From positions 1-64,000 of the forward strand of contig NZ_FOJW01000007.1 in the NCBI RefSeq assembly GCF_900112045.1: a DNA stretch of 64,000 bases, in the 5' to 3' direction. The notes under the pieces were generated by a model. That model ran no database searches and was not told the origin of the DNA. It saw only the letters and a program-made list of their open reading frames with translations. This DNA is from Lentibacillus halodurans. GTDB lineage: Bacteria; Bacillota; Bacilli; Bacillales; Amphibacillaceae. The translations under genes were made by a program, and so were the position numbers. This document shows positions 36,956 to 46,288 of this stretch, one piece after another. How positions within the stretch are numbered: position 1 is the first letter of the stretch; every line of letters begins with the position of its first letter.

Positions 36956-38467
36956 ATGAAAAATAAAAAAGGCTTGTTTCAAAGATTCCTGGATCTGGTT
37001 GAAAAAGTAGGGAATAAACTGCCGGATCCATTTATCTTATTCATCGGATTAGCTATTCTAATGATACTTGTTTCGTATATTTTCAATCTGTTTAACGCTT
37101 CCGTCGTTCACCCCGGGACCGGGGAAGAACTGAATGTCAAAAATTTATTATCGAGTGAAGGCTTACAATTTATCCTGACATCAATGCTTGAGAATTTTAC
37201 TGGGTTTGCGCCATTGGGATTGGTATTAGTCATGATGCTGGGTATAGGTCTTGCTGATAAAATAGGATTGCTAGATTATACGATTCGAAAGACGATATTA
37301 AATTCTCCTTCATATTTAATAACTTATACAGTCGTGTTTGTAGGTATGTTAGGCAATTTGGCTTCAGACGCCGCAGTTGTTCTTATACCTCCGCTTGCTG
37401 CATTGGTTTTCTACAAACTTGGCCGTCACCCCCTTGCAGGGTTGGTAGCAGGCTTCGCTGGTGCAGGAGCTGGTTTTACGGCGAACTTATTTATTGCTGG
37501 TACTGATGCTTTGCTGTCAGGTATATCGACCGAAGCGGCTGCCATCATTAATGATTCAATCGTAGTTACACCAATCGATAATTGGTATTTCAATATTATC
37601 TCTGTATTTGTGCTGACAATTGTTGGTGGTCTTATTACATCCAGGTTTATTGAACCACGGTTAGGAAAATATGAAGGCGATGCAGTTGAAGAAGAAGATA
37701 CGGAAGAGCTGCCGAATGGGGCTAAAGGTTTTCGAAATGCTATTATTGCAGGAGGGTTATATATTGCAATAATCGTTTTGCTCATTCTGATACCAAATAG
37801 CCCATTAACAGGTGAAGATGGCAGCATTGTTCCATCACCATTTCTGGATGGGATCGTACCGATTATTTTAATCTTTTTTGTCATCGTAGGGGTAACGTTT
37901 GGTATAACTGTCGGAAAAATCAAATCAGGAAAAGATGTCAGTGACTATATGGCTGAATCTATGAAGGATATGGCTAGCTATATTGTTTTGGTGTTTGCAA
38001 TTGCACAGTTTATCGCCTACTTTAATTGGTCTAATCTGGGGACATGGGTTGCTGTAAATGGTGCCGAATTTTTAAAGGACATTGAATTCACTGGTGTTGG
38101 GTTAATCCTGGGGTATATTATATTTACAGCTTTAATGAACTTTTTAATAACGTCGGGTTCAGCAAAATGGGCAATAGAAGCTCCGGTTTTTATACCTATG
38201 TTCATGCAGCTTGGGTATAATCCGGCCTTTACCCAAGTAGCTTACCGTATTGCTGATTCGTCCACGAACATTGTTACACCCTTGTTTCCCTATATGGTCA
38301 TTATCTTGGCATTTATGAAACGGTATGATAAAAATGCCAGCATAGGAACTTACATTTCACTCATGCTGCCTTATAGTCTTGCATTTTTGGGTGTGTGGAT
38401 TATATTACTTTTGATATTTTTCTATGCAGGTATTCCATTCGGTCCTGGGGTCACCCCATTTCTGTAA
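36956..38467 (+). CDS. abgT: AbgT-family transporter
   Basis: A 503-residue membrane transporter with about 11-13 helices. AbgT imports p-aminobenzoyl-glutamate; some relatives export sulfonamides and aminobenzoates. Landmarks are VGNKLPDPFILF, LVMMLGIGLADKIGLLDY, GNLASDAAVVLIPPLAALVF, GAGAGFTANLFIAGTDALLSG, ITSGSAKWAIEAPVFIPMFMQLGY and RIADSSTNIVTPLFPYM. The ATG at 36956 is chosen because GGAGG (36946-36950) stands 5 bases upstream; the in-frame ATG at 36944 overlaps that site. Flanked by abgB and abgA homologues, import of an aminobenzoyl-glutamate-like dipeptide is the natural reading. Confidence 0.94.
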   Translation: MKNKKGLFQRFLDLVEKVGNKLPDPFILFIGLAILMILVSYIFNLFNASVVHPGTGEELNVKNLLSSEGLQFILTSMLENFTGFAPLGLVLVMMLGIGLADKIGLLDYTIRKTILNSPSYLITYTVVFVGMLGNLASDAAVVLIPPLAALVFYKLGRHPLAGLVAGFAGAGAGFTANLFIAGTDALLSGISTEAAAIINDSIVVTPIDNWYFNIISVFVLTIVGGLITSRFIEPRLGKYEGDAVEEEDTEELPNGAKGFRNAIIAGGLYIAIIVLLILIPNSPLTGEDGSIVPSPFLDGIVPIILIFFVIVGVTFGITVGKIKSGKDVSDYMAESMKDMASYIVLVFAIAQFIAYFNWSNLGTWVAVNGAEFLKDIEFTGVGLILGYIIFTALMNFLITSGSAKWAIEAPVFIPMFMQLGYNPAFTQVAYRIADSSTNIVTPLFPYMVIILAFMKRYDKNASIGTYISLMLPYSLAFLGVWIILLLIFFYAGIPFGPGVTPFL

Positions 38468-38488
38468 TATATGATTGGAGGTAAAAAC

Positions 38489-39775
38489 ATGAGAACACAA
38501 AATTTATCTGAAAAGCTGATTCAATGGCGACGTGACTTTCACAGCTATCCTGAGACGGGTTTTCTAGAAATGCGAACAGCTTCGAAAGTTGCAGCCATAT
38601 TAGGTCAGTTAGGTTTTAAGCTGCAGTTGGGTAAGGAAGTCATGTCCGAACATCATTGTATGGGAAAACCTAATGGAAACATGACAAAGAAGCACTATCA
38701 TTGGGCGATAGAAAATGGCGCTAATAAGGAATATATTCAGAACTTTGCTGACGGTTATACCGGAATCGTTGGAACGTTGGATACGCAAAAGGAAGGTCCT
38801 ACCATCGCATTCCGTTTTGACATGGATGCATTGGACATAAACGAATCAACAATAGAGGAGCATTATCCGGCCAGAGAAGGTTTCAATTCATCAATTTCTG
38901 ATAAGATGCATGCATGCGGACATGATGCACATACTTCGATAGGGCTGGGCCTGGCATCTTTAGTTGCTTCTAATAAAGAAAAGTTAAGTGGTAAAATCAA
39001 ATTGATCTTTCAGCCTGCTGAGGAAGGAACACGTGGGGCTAAGTCAATGGTAAAAGCGGATGTCGTCAGTGATGTGGATTATTTTATTGCTTCCCATATA
39101 GGCACCGGCGTTCCTCACAACCATTTTGTTGCAGCTAATAATGGGTTTTTAGCTACATCAAAAATGGATATTGAATTTAATGGCGTTGCCTCTCATGCTG
39201 GCGGCAACCCAGAAGAAGGAAAAAATGCACTATTAGCTGCGGCAAACGCTTCTTTGAATATATACGCCATTCCCAGGCATTCAGAAGGCGCGACAAGAAT
39301 AAATGTAGGAGAGCTTCATGCGGGCTCCGGAAGAAATATTATTGCTGATAAGGCATACTTGAAAATTGAGAGCCGTGGTGAAGACTCTTCTATAAACGAG
39401 TATGTCAAAAAGCAAGTGGAATCAATCGTCTCGGGTGCTGCAGCGATGTACCAAGTAGACTATCATATTGAGACTGTAGGTGAAGCATTAAGTTGTGAGT
39501 GTTCAAATGACTTAGCAGCGGTGTTAAATGCGTGTGCACAGGATCATCCAACAATTGAGCAGACTTGTTTAGCAAGCGATGCAAGTGCTGGTTCAGAGGA
39601 TGCAACCTACTTTATAGATGCAGTACAGAAAAAGGGTGGTTTGGCTACGTACTGTGTCTTTGGAACTGAATTAGCCGCGGGACATCACAATGAGCTATTC
39701 GATATTAACGAAGATACCTTGCTGCCATCTGTTGAAATTTTATATGCGTCTATTATGAGATTGAATGCATCATAG
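38489..39775 (+). CDS. abgA: AbgA-like amidohydrolase (aminobenzoyl-glutamate hydrolase subunit A family)
   Basis: A 428-residue M20D hydrolase with an AbgA-style insertion (KEVMSEHHCMGKPNGN, about residues 48-63). Metal and catalytic segments are FRFDMDALDI, HACGHDAHTSIGLGL, IFQPAEEGTRGA and SHAGGNPEEGKNALLAA. The C-terminal SEDATYF supplies the last ligands. TTGGAGGT stands about 6 bases before the ATG at 38489. With the AbgB-like protein it should form the heterodimeric enzyme that releases glutamate from p-aminobenzoyl-glutamate. A strong terminator follows. Confidence 0.92.
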   Translation: MRTQNLSEKLIQWRRDFHSYPETGFLEMRTASKVAAILGQLGFKLQLGKEVMSEHHCMGKPNGNMTKKHYHWAIENGANKEYIQNFADGYTGIVGTLDTQKEGPTIAFRFDMDALDINESTIEEHYPAREGFNSSISDKMHACGHDAHTSIGLGLASLVASNKEKLSGKIKLIFQPAEEGTRGAKSMVKADVVSDVDYFIASHIGTGVPHNHFVAANNGFLATSKMDIEFNGVASHAGGNPEEGKNALLAAANASLNIYAIPRHSEGATRINVGELHAGSGRNIIADKAYLKIESRGEDSSINEYVKKQVESIVSGAAAMYQVDYHIETVGEALSCECSNDLAAVLNACAQDHPTIEQTCLASDASAGSEDATYFIDAVQKKGGLATYCVFGTELAAGHHNELFDINEDTLLPSVEILYASIMRLNAS

Positions 39776-39790
39776 ATTTTTAAAAGGATT

Positions 39791-39831
39791 ACAAAAACAG
39801 CCCCCTAGCTGAGCAGGAGGGCTGTTTTTGT
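39791..39831 (+). terminator. Terminator of the abg operon
   Basis: ACAAAAACAGCCCCC (39791-39805) pairs with GAGGGCTGTTTTTGT (39817-39831), forming a long stem with a T-run on the descending side. Confidence 0.88.
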
Positions 39832-39948
39832 GCTTGGGATATGACTGACGTAATAACTACTATGATTTATGCGTGAATATAGAAGATTATATAAGGCTCT
39901 AACTATCGTATAAACGGTATATAGATTAACATAAAGAAATTGAGTCAT

Positions 39949-39986
39949 AAAAAGGACAACTTCCTTTCTTAGAAAAGAAGTTGCCA
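39949..39986 (-). terminator. Terminator of the PIG-L gene
   Basis: Read on the minus strand, GGCAACTTCTTTTCT pairs with AAGAAAGGAAGTTGTCC and is followed by TTTTTATG. It lies just beyond the 3' end of the deacetylase gene at 40035. Confidence 0.82.
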
Positions 39987-40034
39987 TTTAATACTCCGAA
40001 CACTGTAAAGTTTTAAATTGTTTTGGATTTCAAA

Positions 40035-42536
40035 TCAATTAACTATTCCATAACTCAACAGATTTGTGAAAATACGATAGCCTCCTGGGACCTGATTATC
40101 AATTTGACGATAGAATACGAGATTTGTATAAAGATATGTCCCTTCCCCATATCCTGCCATCAAAATTCCTCCGTTGAATGGATCCTCATTGGGGTCAGCC
40201 ATGGAAACAAAGGTTTCGTAGCGATCATCCCAATTCATCGGAAAGTATAGTCCACGCTCCTGAACCCAGTCTTCCCAATCGTTTTCTGTGATATTATTTG
40301 GGTAATTAAACAGTCTATGCTCTGGTTTCAAAACAGTAACAGGGGCATTTTCATCTGTGACTCGCCATTCGATTGATGGCTGACCGATTTCAAGAGGATA
40401 GGGTGCAGTTGTATTCGTATCCCAGTTATCCCATGGTTTATGATACTGGACAACAACATGGCCGCCATTTTCCGCATATTCAAGCAAACGCGCATTGTGC
40501 TCGATTAAATCTTCTCTGGCCAATCTTGCCCTAATCCCTGTAACGATAGTGTCATACTGGCTCAGGTCTGCAGACGCAAGATCTTCTTCTGTTAGCTTGG
40601 TGACATCAAATCCAGCATTCTGAAAAGCGTCCGCAATTGTGTCAAAGCCGCTCTCCACATAGCCAATTTTTAGTTCATCTGGCTTCAGCAGTTCAAAAGC
40701 GGTCCCATTTACCTGTGCTGAATACTGATAGTACGCATCATTGATGTGATCATAGCTTATTTCCTGTATAGTTGAATCAAAACGCTCACCATTTGATTCT
40801 GCAACAGCAGTTATGGTGAAATCTCCTTCTTCGATATCATCCGGTGGTTGAATGGTAATGCTTGCCTTTTGTTCATCCCCTCGATCTTTTAGTGAAACGG
40901 GTACCTGCTCCTCACTGCTTTCCCAGCCTTCAGGAAGCTCGAGAGATACAGATGCTTGGCTACTTTCTTTTGCATAATTTTTGACGTTAACATCGATTGT
41001 TATTTCATCTTGAACTTCTGCAGTATTTACAATAACATCTTCTGGTGTTGTAGTCACACTTAGTTCAGGCAGCACGGTAATTGTGTCATCCAATTCTGAG
41101 ACCATTGCGGTTTTTTCTCCATTTTTCTTAAAACTGACACTGGACTGAATCAAATGTTCGTCGTATGGATGGGGATAGTCTGCATCGGCAGGCACTGTTC
41201 CATTAAAAGTGATAGAAGTTGATTCACCTGCTTGTAATTTTTTAATCGTTTTATCTCCTGTAAAGTTCCAGTCGGCAGGTGCTTTTAAGCTGGTATTTAT
41301 ATGTTTAATTGCCTGGTTACCATCATTGGTTATTTCCATTTGTACGGAAATGTTTTCTCCTTTCGTCACAACTTGTGACGAAATATCCGTCTGTACTGAA
41401 AGGTTCGCTGCTGTAAAGCTTACTTGTTGCAGTTGTTCTTCTTTCAACTCCAGTTTTTGCTGAAGATTATTCTTCATCTCTTCATTTAGATTGCTTGTTT
41501 CTAGCTTATTCAAGATATTTCTTACATCTCTCAATGCTTTTTGGGAAGGTGATAAAATTGCATCACGGTCTGGATATAAATCTACAATGTGATTAAGATC
41601 TTTTTGCAGTTTTTGCAGCTGATTGCTGAGGCTATTATTGGCAACTTTGTCTGCCCAGTCGTAAAAATCATATGGAATGCCGGCAAATAGTTCATCGTTT
41701 TCGGAAGCTGTTGATTCTTTCCAAAGTTCCAGGTGAAATTGTCTGGGTTCCACCGGAATATCATTGCCCATTCCCTGGCTTTTATGCATATACCTTGATT
41801 CTTCGCCCAATTGTGGATAGGACATCCCATATATTGGATCATAGTCTCCAATTTCAATGGAAGTAGTAGCTGTATCCTTAGATGCTGCTGGAAGGTATAG
41901 TTTTTTGACCTGCCAAGTGGAAAGGCCTTCATCAAGCTGTTCCGGAAATACATTAGGATCAGCGGCATCTTTAAATGCCCTACCGCTCAAAAGCGTCATC
42001 GCTCGGTGATGTCCATGCTGACTGTCAACGTCCCTGAAAGAAGGCATGACCACGTCTGGCTGGTAAGTACGTATGAACCTAATTAATCTTCTATATGTTT
42101 CTTCTTCCCCCCATTTTTCCAGTGTTTCTTCTGGCGATTTAGAGAAACCAAAATCGTAAATCGTATCGGAGGTCGTTTTACTTAAATGATATGCCTTTAC
42201 GCCAGTGATTTTCGCAGCTTCAATCATTTCATTGGTCCGAATTATTCCCAGGGCGTTCCCCAATTCCTTACCGATTTCGTTTTGCCCACCTTCACCCCGG
42301 TTGGCAATTAAACTGGACGTTTTAACACCCAGTCCTCTGGATAAATAAGCAAGCAAATCACTTCGCTCATCATCCGGGTGTGCCCCTGTATTCAGAAAGG
42401 TTACTGTCGTATTTAAAGGATTGACTGCATTCCACAGATCCTCGTCATGTTCTGAATCCTCTTGAGCGATCCCGCTAAGGGGGAACAGGGAAACCATGAG
42501 CAAGATAGTTAAAACGATCGAATAAAACTTTTTCAT
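40035..42536 (-). CDS. Secreted PIG-L-family deacetylase with NEW3-like and GATase-like C-terminal domains
   Basis: An 833-residue exported protein. A signal peptide (residues 1-24) precedes a PIG-L (LmbE) metal-dependent deacetylase domain (about 40-300): NTGAHPDDE with metal ligands His53/Asp56, GEGGQNEIG, and DVDSQHGHHRAMT with the third ligand. Next come a coiled helical linker (about 310-390), two Ig-like NEW3/alpha-galactosidase-associated domains (about 395-610) and a C-terminal class-I-amidotransferase-like sandwich (about 620-833; YDTIVTGIRA, GGHVVVQYHKPWDNW). PIG-L enzymes remove acetyl groups from GlcNAc attached to inositol, malate or lipids. The ATG at 42536 is chosen from GGGG 8 bases upstream. 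It is divergent from a ROK regulator and flanked by operators. Confidence 0.88.
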   Translation of the reverse strand: MKKFYSIVLTILLMVSLFPLSGIAQEDSEHDEDLWNAVNPLNTTVTFLNTGAHPDDERSDLLAYLSRGLGVKTSSLIANRGEGGQNEIGKELGNALGIIRTNEMIEAAKITGVKAYHLSKTTSDTIYDFGFSKSPEETLEKWGEEETYRRLIRFIRTYQPDVVMPSFRDVDSQHGHHRAMTLLSGRAFKDAADPNVFPEQLDEGLSTWQVKKLYLPAASKDTATTSIEIGDYDPIYGMSYPQLGEESRYMHKSQGMGNDIPVEPRQFHLELWKESTASENDELFAGIPYDFYDWADKVANNSLSNQLQKLQKDLNHIVDLYPDRDAILSPSQKALRDVRNILNKLETSNLNEEMKNNLQQKLELKEEQLQQVSFTAANLSVQTDISSQVVTKGENISVQMEITNDGNQAIKHINTSLKAPADWNFTGDKTIKKLQAGESTSITFNGTVPADADYPHPYDEHLIQSSVSFKKNGEKTAMVSELDDTITVLPELSVTTTPEDVIVNTAEVQDEITIDVNVKNYAKESSQASVSLELPEGWESSEEQVPVSLKDRGDEQKASITIQPPDDIEEGDFTITAVAESNGERFDSTIQEISYDHINDAYYQYSAQVNGTAFELLKPDELKIGYVESGFDTIADAFQNAGFDVTKLTEEDLASADLSQYDTIVTGIRARLAREDLIEHNARLLEYAENGGHVVVQYHKPWDNWDTNTTAPYPLEIGQPSIEWRVTDENAPVTVLKPEHRLFNYPNNITENDWEDWVQERGLYFPMNWDDRYETFVSMADPNEDPFNGGILMAGYGEGTYLYTNLVFYRQIDNQVPGGYRIFTNLLSYGIVN

Positions 42537-42576
42537 GCATGTAACCCCTTTCAAAATTTTAACTTGAATTCCTCTA

Positions 42577-42595
42577 GTTAGTAAAGATTACTAAC
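42577..42595. promoter_or_regulatory. Palindromic operator (site 1) in the PIG-L/ROK intergenic region
   Basis: GTTAGTAA-AGA-TTACTAAC is a perfect 8-bp inverted repeat with a 3-base spacer, 41 bp upstream of the PIG-L start. Its half-site recurs in site 2. ROK regulators such as XylR and NagC bind sites of this kind. Confidence 0.7.
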
Positions 42596-42797
42596 TAACT
42601 CTACTCACCACCTTTCTTAGTAGAAAAATAATATCACCTCCATAAAATTATGTAAATAGTACGAAAAAACTATAATTTTTGGTGAGCATTTTTACTCTTA
42701 TGAGAACATAGTCTCTAAGGTAAGAGAAAATTATATGAAATTTTCAAAATCATATTTACTTTGTAAGGGGTTTCACTTATACTTACCAATAAGTTGA

Positions 42798-42818
42798 TTA
42801 GTAAGTAAACTTTACTAA
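42798..42818. promoter_or_regulatory. Palindromic operator (site 2) in the PIG-L/ROK intergenic region
   Basis: TTAGTAA (42798-42804) and TTACTAA (42812-42818) flank a 7-base spacer, 45 bp before the ROK gene start. It shares half-sites with site 1, so both divergent units are probably controlled together. Confidence 0.68.
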
Positions 42819-42863
42819 CCTAAAACTGATATATAATCATAATTCGAATTAAGGAGTTAGCCC

Positions 42864-44027
42864 ATGCAAAAAGGAAATGCAGCTTATATTAAAACAGTCA
42901 ACAAACGTCTAATTCTGAAATGTGTCGTAGAAGAAGCTGCTGTAACACGAGCTGCCATCGCAAAGAAACTGTCATTGAGTAAACCGACTGTATCTGCACT
43001 TGTAAATGATTTAATTGAAGACGAATGGCTTGTGGAAACAGGAAACATAGCCGCTTCAAAAGATGGTGGAAGAAAGCCGGTAAGTCTGACCTTTAATGCT
43101 AAGCGATCATATATTGCTGGTATTGATATTGGAGGTACAAATGTGGAGCTTGGGATTACGGATCTTAGCGGAAAAGTATGTGCCTTTCGTGAATTCCCCA
43201 CACAGCAACATCTGGATCATAATTTATTTGAAGAAATTAAACGACATGTGGAATCGATGAAGGACCAGCTTCGCATTAAATATTCGGATATCCTTGGGAT
43301 TGGTGCAGGAGTTCCGGGTGTTACTAATATAAATGAAGGAGTTGTTATTGAGGCACCTGCATTAAAATGGAAAGACTATCCAATACGGGAACTTCTGATC
43401 CAAACATTTCATCTGCCGGTGTTTGTAGATAATGATGTTAACATCAATGTCCTTGGAGAGCACTGGAAAGGTGTGGGGAAAAACAAACAAAACATTGTAT
43501 ATATAGCTATAGGTACCGGCGTTGGAAGTGGATTGATGGTTAATGGTCAGCTTTACCGCGGTTCAAATTATAGTGCAGGAGAAATTGGCTATCTCGTAAC
43601 GGACAAAAATGAGGGAAATGAATATCACCCTGTCCATAAAGGTTATGGTTATCTGGAAAGTGTTGCAAGCGGTTCGTCCATTAGTATGCAAATGTCAGAG
43701 CGCCTGCATGAGAATATTACGGCCCAAAAAGCGTTTGAATTGTATATAGAAGGTCATGAAGAAGCTATTGAAATTATTGATCAAGCACTGGCAAATCTGG
43801 CTATTGGGATCACTAACTATGTATCATTATTTGATCCGGAATTAGTTATTTTAGGAGGTGGTGTCAGCGGATCGTTTTCCATAATTCACAAGAAAGTGAT
43901 GGATGTCATGAAAAGGTACACTCCTCAGCAATGTGAAATTGTACGAACATCATTTGGTAAGGAAGGGGGCGTTATAGGGGCAGCTGCACTATTTTTTAAT
44001 GAATATGAAGGGTTATTTAAGATTTGA
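42864..44027 (+). CDS. ROK-family transcriptional regulator (NagC/XylR type)
   Basis: A 387-residue repressor. Its N-terminal winged helix (about residues 8-75; VTRAAIAKKLSLSKPTVSALVNDLIEDEWLVETG) is followed by a ROK sugar-kinase-like domain (about 88-385; AGIDIGGTNVELGITDLSG, GIGAGVPGVTN, FVDNDVN, AIGTGVGSGLMV, GEIGYLV). The zinc-binding CxCGxxGC motif of typical ROK proteins is absent; the corresponding segment is HPVHKGYGYLES. Such regulators usually release DNA on binding a sugar or sugar derivative, which suggests that the substrate of the locus has a sugar part. It heads the ABC-lyase operon and faces two palindromic operators. Confidence 0.92.
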   Translation: MQKGNAAYIKTVNKRLILKCVVEEAAVTRAAIAKKLSLSKPTVSALVNDLIEDEWLVETGNIAASKDGGRKPVSLTFNAKRSYIAGIDIGGTNVELGITDLSGKVCAFREFPTQQHLDHNLFEEIKRHVESMKDQLRIKYSDILGIGAGVPGVTNINEGVVIEAPALKWKDYPIRELLIQTFHLPVFVDNDVNINVLGEHWKGVGKNKQNIVYIAIGTGVGSGLMVNGQLYRGSNYSAGEIGYLVTDKNEGNEYHPVHKGYGYLESVASGSSISMQMSERLHENITAQKAFELYIEGHEEAIEIIDQALANLAIGITNYVSLFDPELVILGGGVSGSFSIIHKKVMDVMKRYTPQQCEIVRTSFGKEGGVIGAAALFFNEYEGLFKI

Positions 44028-44046
44028 ATGAAAGGGGTTTATTTTA

Positions 44047-45147
44047 ATGAAAAAACGTTGGCTATTATGTTTTGCTGTTATGTTGAGTTTGGTTCTTACA
44101 GGCTGTATGGCAGGTGGAGATGAAGAAGCTAGCAATGGGGCTGAAAATGAAGGGTCTGGTGATGGATCTAATGAAGACTTGGAAGACAAGGTTGTTGTCT
44201 ATTCACCGCACGGCAAGGATATTTTAAGTGACTTTGAAAAACAATTTGAACAAGAATACGATGTTGATATGGAATTTTTGGACATGGGGTCTCAAGAGAT
44301 ACTTGACCGTGTCCGTTCTGAAAAAAATAATCCGCAGGCAGACGTCTGGTGGGGGGCGCCACAGGTAAACTTTGATCAGGCAAAAGAAGAAGGACTGCTG
44401 GCAGAATATAAGCCATCTTATGCAGATGCGCTTGATGAAATGTATCATGATGAAGACTGGATGTGGTCCGGAACGTCGATTACCCCGGAAGTGATTCTCT
44501 ATAATTCAAAGGAAATATCTGAAGAGGAGGCCCCAAAGGATTGGGATGATCTACTGGATCCGAAGTGGGAGGATGAAATAGTCATTCGCTACCCACTCGC
44601 TTCAGGAACAATGAGAACGATTTATTCATCAATTATTTACAGAACTTATAAGGATACAGAAGATCCGCAAGAAGGTTATGATTGGCTGCAGAAACTAGAT
44701 GAAAACACAAAAGAATACGCAGCAAATCCAGAGATTATGTACAACCAGGTAGCAAAAGGTGTCGGCTCGTTATCTGTCTGGAACATGCCAGACACGGTTA
44801 TGCTTGCTGAGGAAAAGGGCTATCCGTTTGACTATGTTATCCCGGAAAGCGGTACTCCTGTACTGACTGAGGGGATTGCTATGATTAAAGATGCTCAGAA
44901 CCCAAAAGCGGCTGAAGCATTTTATGAATTTGTTAATACGCCCGAAGCAGCGAAACTGTTAGCGGAAACTTATTATCGTATCCCAACAAGAGATGACGTA
45001 GAAGATTTACCGGATTGGATTACAGAAACTGATATTAATCCAATGGATATCGATTGGGCTTTGTTCCAGGAGAAATCAGAGGAATGGATGGAATATTGGG
45101 ATAACCAGATCAAAAATACGGAGAAAGACAAAAGTAATGAGGAATAA
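44047..45147 (+). CDS. ABC transporter binding lipoprotein (Fe3+/polyamine-type family)
   Basis: A 366-residue lipoprotein. Its signal ends at LVLTGC (about residue 20), then comes an acidic Gly/Ser linker and a type 2 periplasmic-binding fold of the AfuA/PotD/phosphonate group: VVVYSPHGKDILSDFEKQFEQEYDVDMEFL, ADVWWGAPQVNF, PKDWDDLLDPKWEDEI and PESGTPVLTEGIAMIKDAQNP. This family takes ferric iron, thiamine, polyamines, 2-aminoethylphosphonate or sugar phosphates. The iron-binding tyrosines of ferric-binding proteins are not evident, so a small organic ligand is likelier. It lies 19 bases after the ROK gene and directly before the ATPase and fused permease. Confidence 0.9.
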   Translation: MKKRWLLCFAVMLSLVLTGCMAGGDEEASNGAENEGSGDGSNEDLEDKVVVYSPHGKDILSDFEKQFEQEYDVDMEFLDMGSQEILDRVRSEKNNPQADVWWGAPQVNFDQAKEEGLLAEYKPSYADALDEMYHDEDWMWSGTSITPEVILYNSKEISEEEAPKDWDDLLDPKWEDEIVIRYPLASGTMRTIYSSIIYRTYKDTEDPQEGYDWLQKLDENTKEYAANPEIMYNQVAKGVGSLSVWNMPDTVMLAEEKGYPFDYVIPESGTPVLTEGIAMIKDAQNPKAAEAFYEFVNTPEAAKLLAETYYRIPTRDDVEDLPDWITETDINPMDIDWALFQEKSEEWMEYWDNQIKNTEKDKSNEE

Positions 45148-45184
45148 ATAACATGTAAGGTTTTGTGCAGAGGAGTTGTTTTTC

Positions 45185-46288
45185 GTGTCAACAGTGAACT
45201 TGTCAGATATTACAAAGCAATTTGGTAACGTGACAGCTGTCAAGGGATTAGATTTGGTGATCAATGAGGGAGAATTTTTCACTTTTTTGGGTCCGAGTGG
45301 GTGTGGAAAAACAACAACCCTCCGAATGATTGCCGGGTTTTATTTTCCAAGTATAGGAAAAGTTAAATTCAATAACCAAGATATGACGTCAGTTTCACCG
45401 GAAAAGAGAAATACAGGCATGGTTTTCCAAAACTATGCCTTATTCCCCCATATGACCGTGTTTGAAAATGTTGCATTTGGTTTAAAAGTGCGAAAACTGA
45501 AGAAAACTGACGTTAAACGAAGAGTAGAAGACGTACTGAAAAAGGTACGTCTTGAACCATTCATTGATCGGCAGGTCAGTCAGCTGAGTGGCGGCCAACA
45601 GCAACGGGTTGCCTTGGCTCGTGCACTTGTTATTGAACCGGATATTCTTCTTCTGGATGAACCGTTAAGTAACCTGGATGCCAGATTAAGAGATGAAATG
45701 CGTTCAGAAATCTTGCGGCTTCAGCGGGAGTATGATATTACAACAATCTATGTCACCCATGATCAAGTGGAAGCATTGACGATGAGTGACAGAATTGCTG
45801 TATTTAATCTTGGAGAGTGCCATCAAGTGGGAACACCTACAGAAATTTATAATCAGCCGGTCAATGATTTTGTGGCAGAATTTATTGGAGAAACCAATTT
45901 ACTACCGATCGAAAGGCATAAAGAGGAAGGGATCACTTTTATTTATAACAGTAACGATTTGAATAAATCTATTTATGTCACCAATTCAGAACAGAATATT
46001 GCTTCATATGACGGCGCCGATCAATTATATATGTCAGTTCGCCCAGAAGCAGTACAAGTCGATGTAGAGCCTATGGAAGGAAATAATGTTCTTTCCGGAA
46101 CAGTAGAGCTTGTACAGTTTACCGGAGAATCTGTGCATACCATTGTGAAAATCACCGAGAATGTAACACTCAAATCGACAGAACTTAACCGTGGACCAAG
46201 TACATACATGAAAAAGGGAGCAGAGGTTTATGTTTATCTTCCTGAAACACAGATCAGGATTATTCCGGCGGCAAAGGGTGAAGTATAA
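45185..46288 (+). CDS. ABC transporter ATPase (PotA/FbpC/UgpC family)
   Basis: A 367-residue ATPase with an N-terminal nucleotide-binding domain (Walker A GPSGCGKT, Q-loop FQNYALFPHMT, signature LSGGQQQR, Walker B ILLLDEPLSNLDA, switch His in VTHDQVEALTMSD) and a C-terminal TOBE regulatory domain (about residues 280-365; SVRPEAVQVD). The start is GTG at 45185: GAGGAG at 45170-45175 is 9 bases upstream, whereas the in-frame TTG at 45176 abuts it. It energises the fused permease, whose gene begins without any gap. Confidence 0.93.
   Translation: MSTVNLSDITKQFGNVTAVKGLDLVINEGEFFTFLGPSGCGKTTTLRMIAGFYFPSIGKVKFNNQDMTSVSPEKRNTGMVFQNYALFPHMTVFENVAFGLKVRKLKKTDVKRRVEDVLKKVRLEPFIDRQVSQLSGGQQQRVALARALVIEPDILLLDEPLSNLDARLRDEMRSEILRLQREYDITTIYVTHDQVEALTMSDRIAVFNLGECHQVGTPTEIYNQPVNDFVAEFIGETNLLPIERHKEEGITFIYNSNDLNKSIYVTNSEQNIASYDGADQLYMSVRPEAVQVDVEPMEGNNVLSGTVELVQFTGESVHTIVKITENVTLKSTELNRGPSTYMKKGAEVYVYLPETQIRIIPAAKGEV

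Noticed and set aside
37426-37923. 165-codon minus-strand frame
   Set aside because: Antisense shadow of abgT with no start signal.
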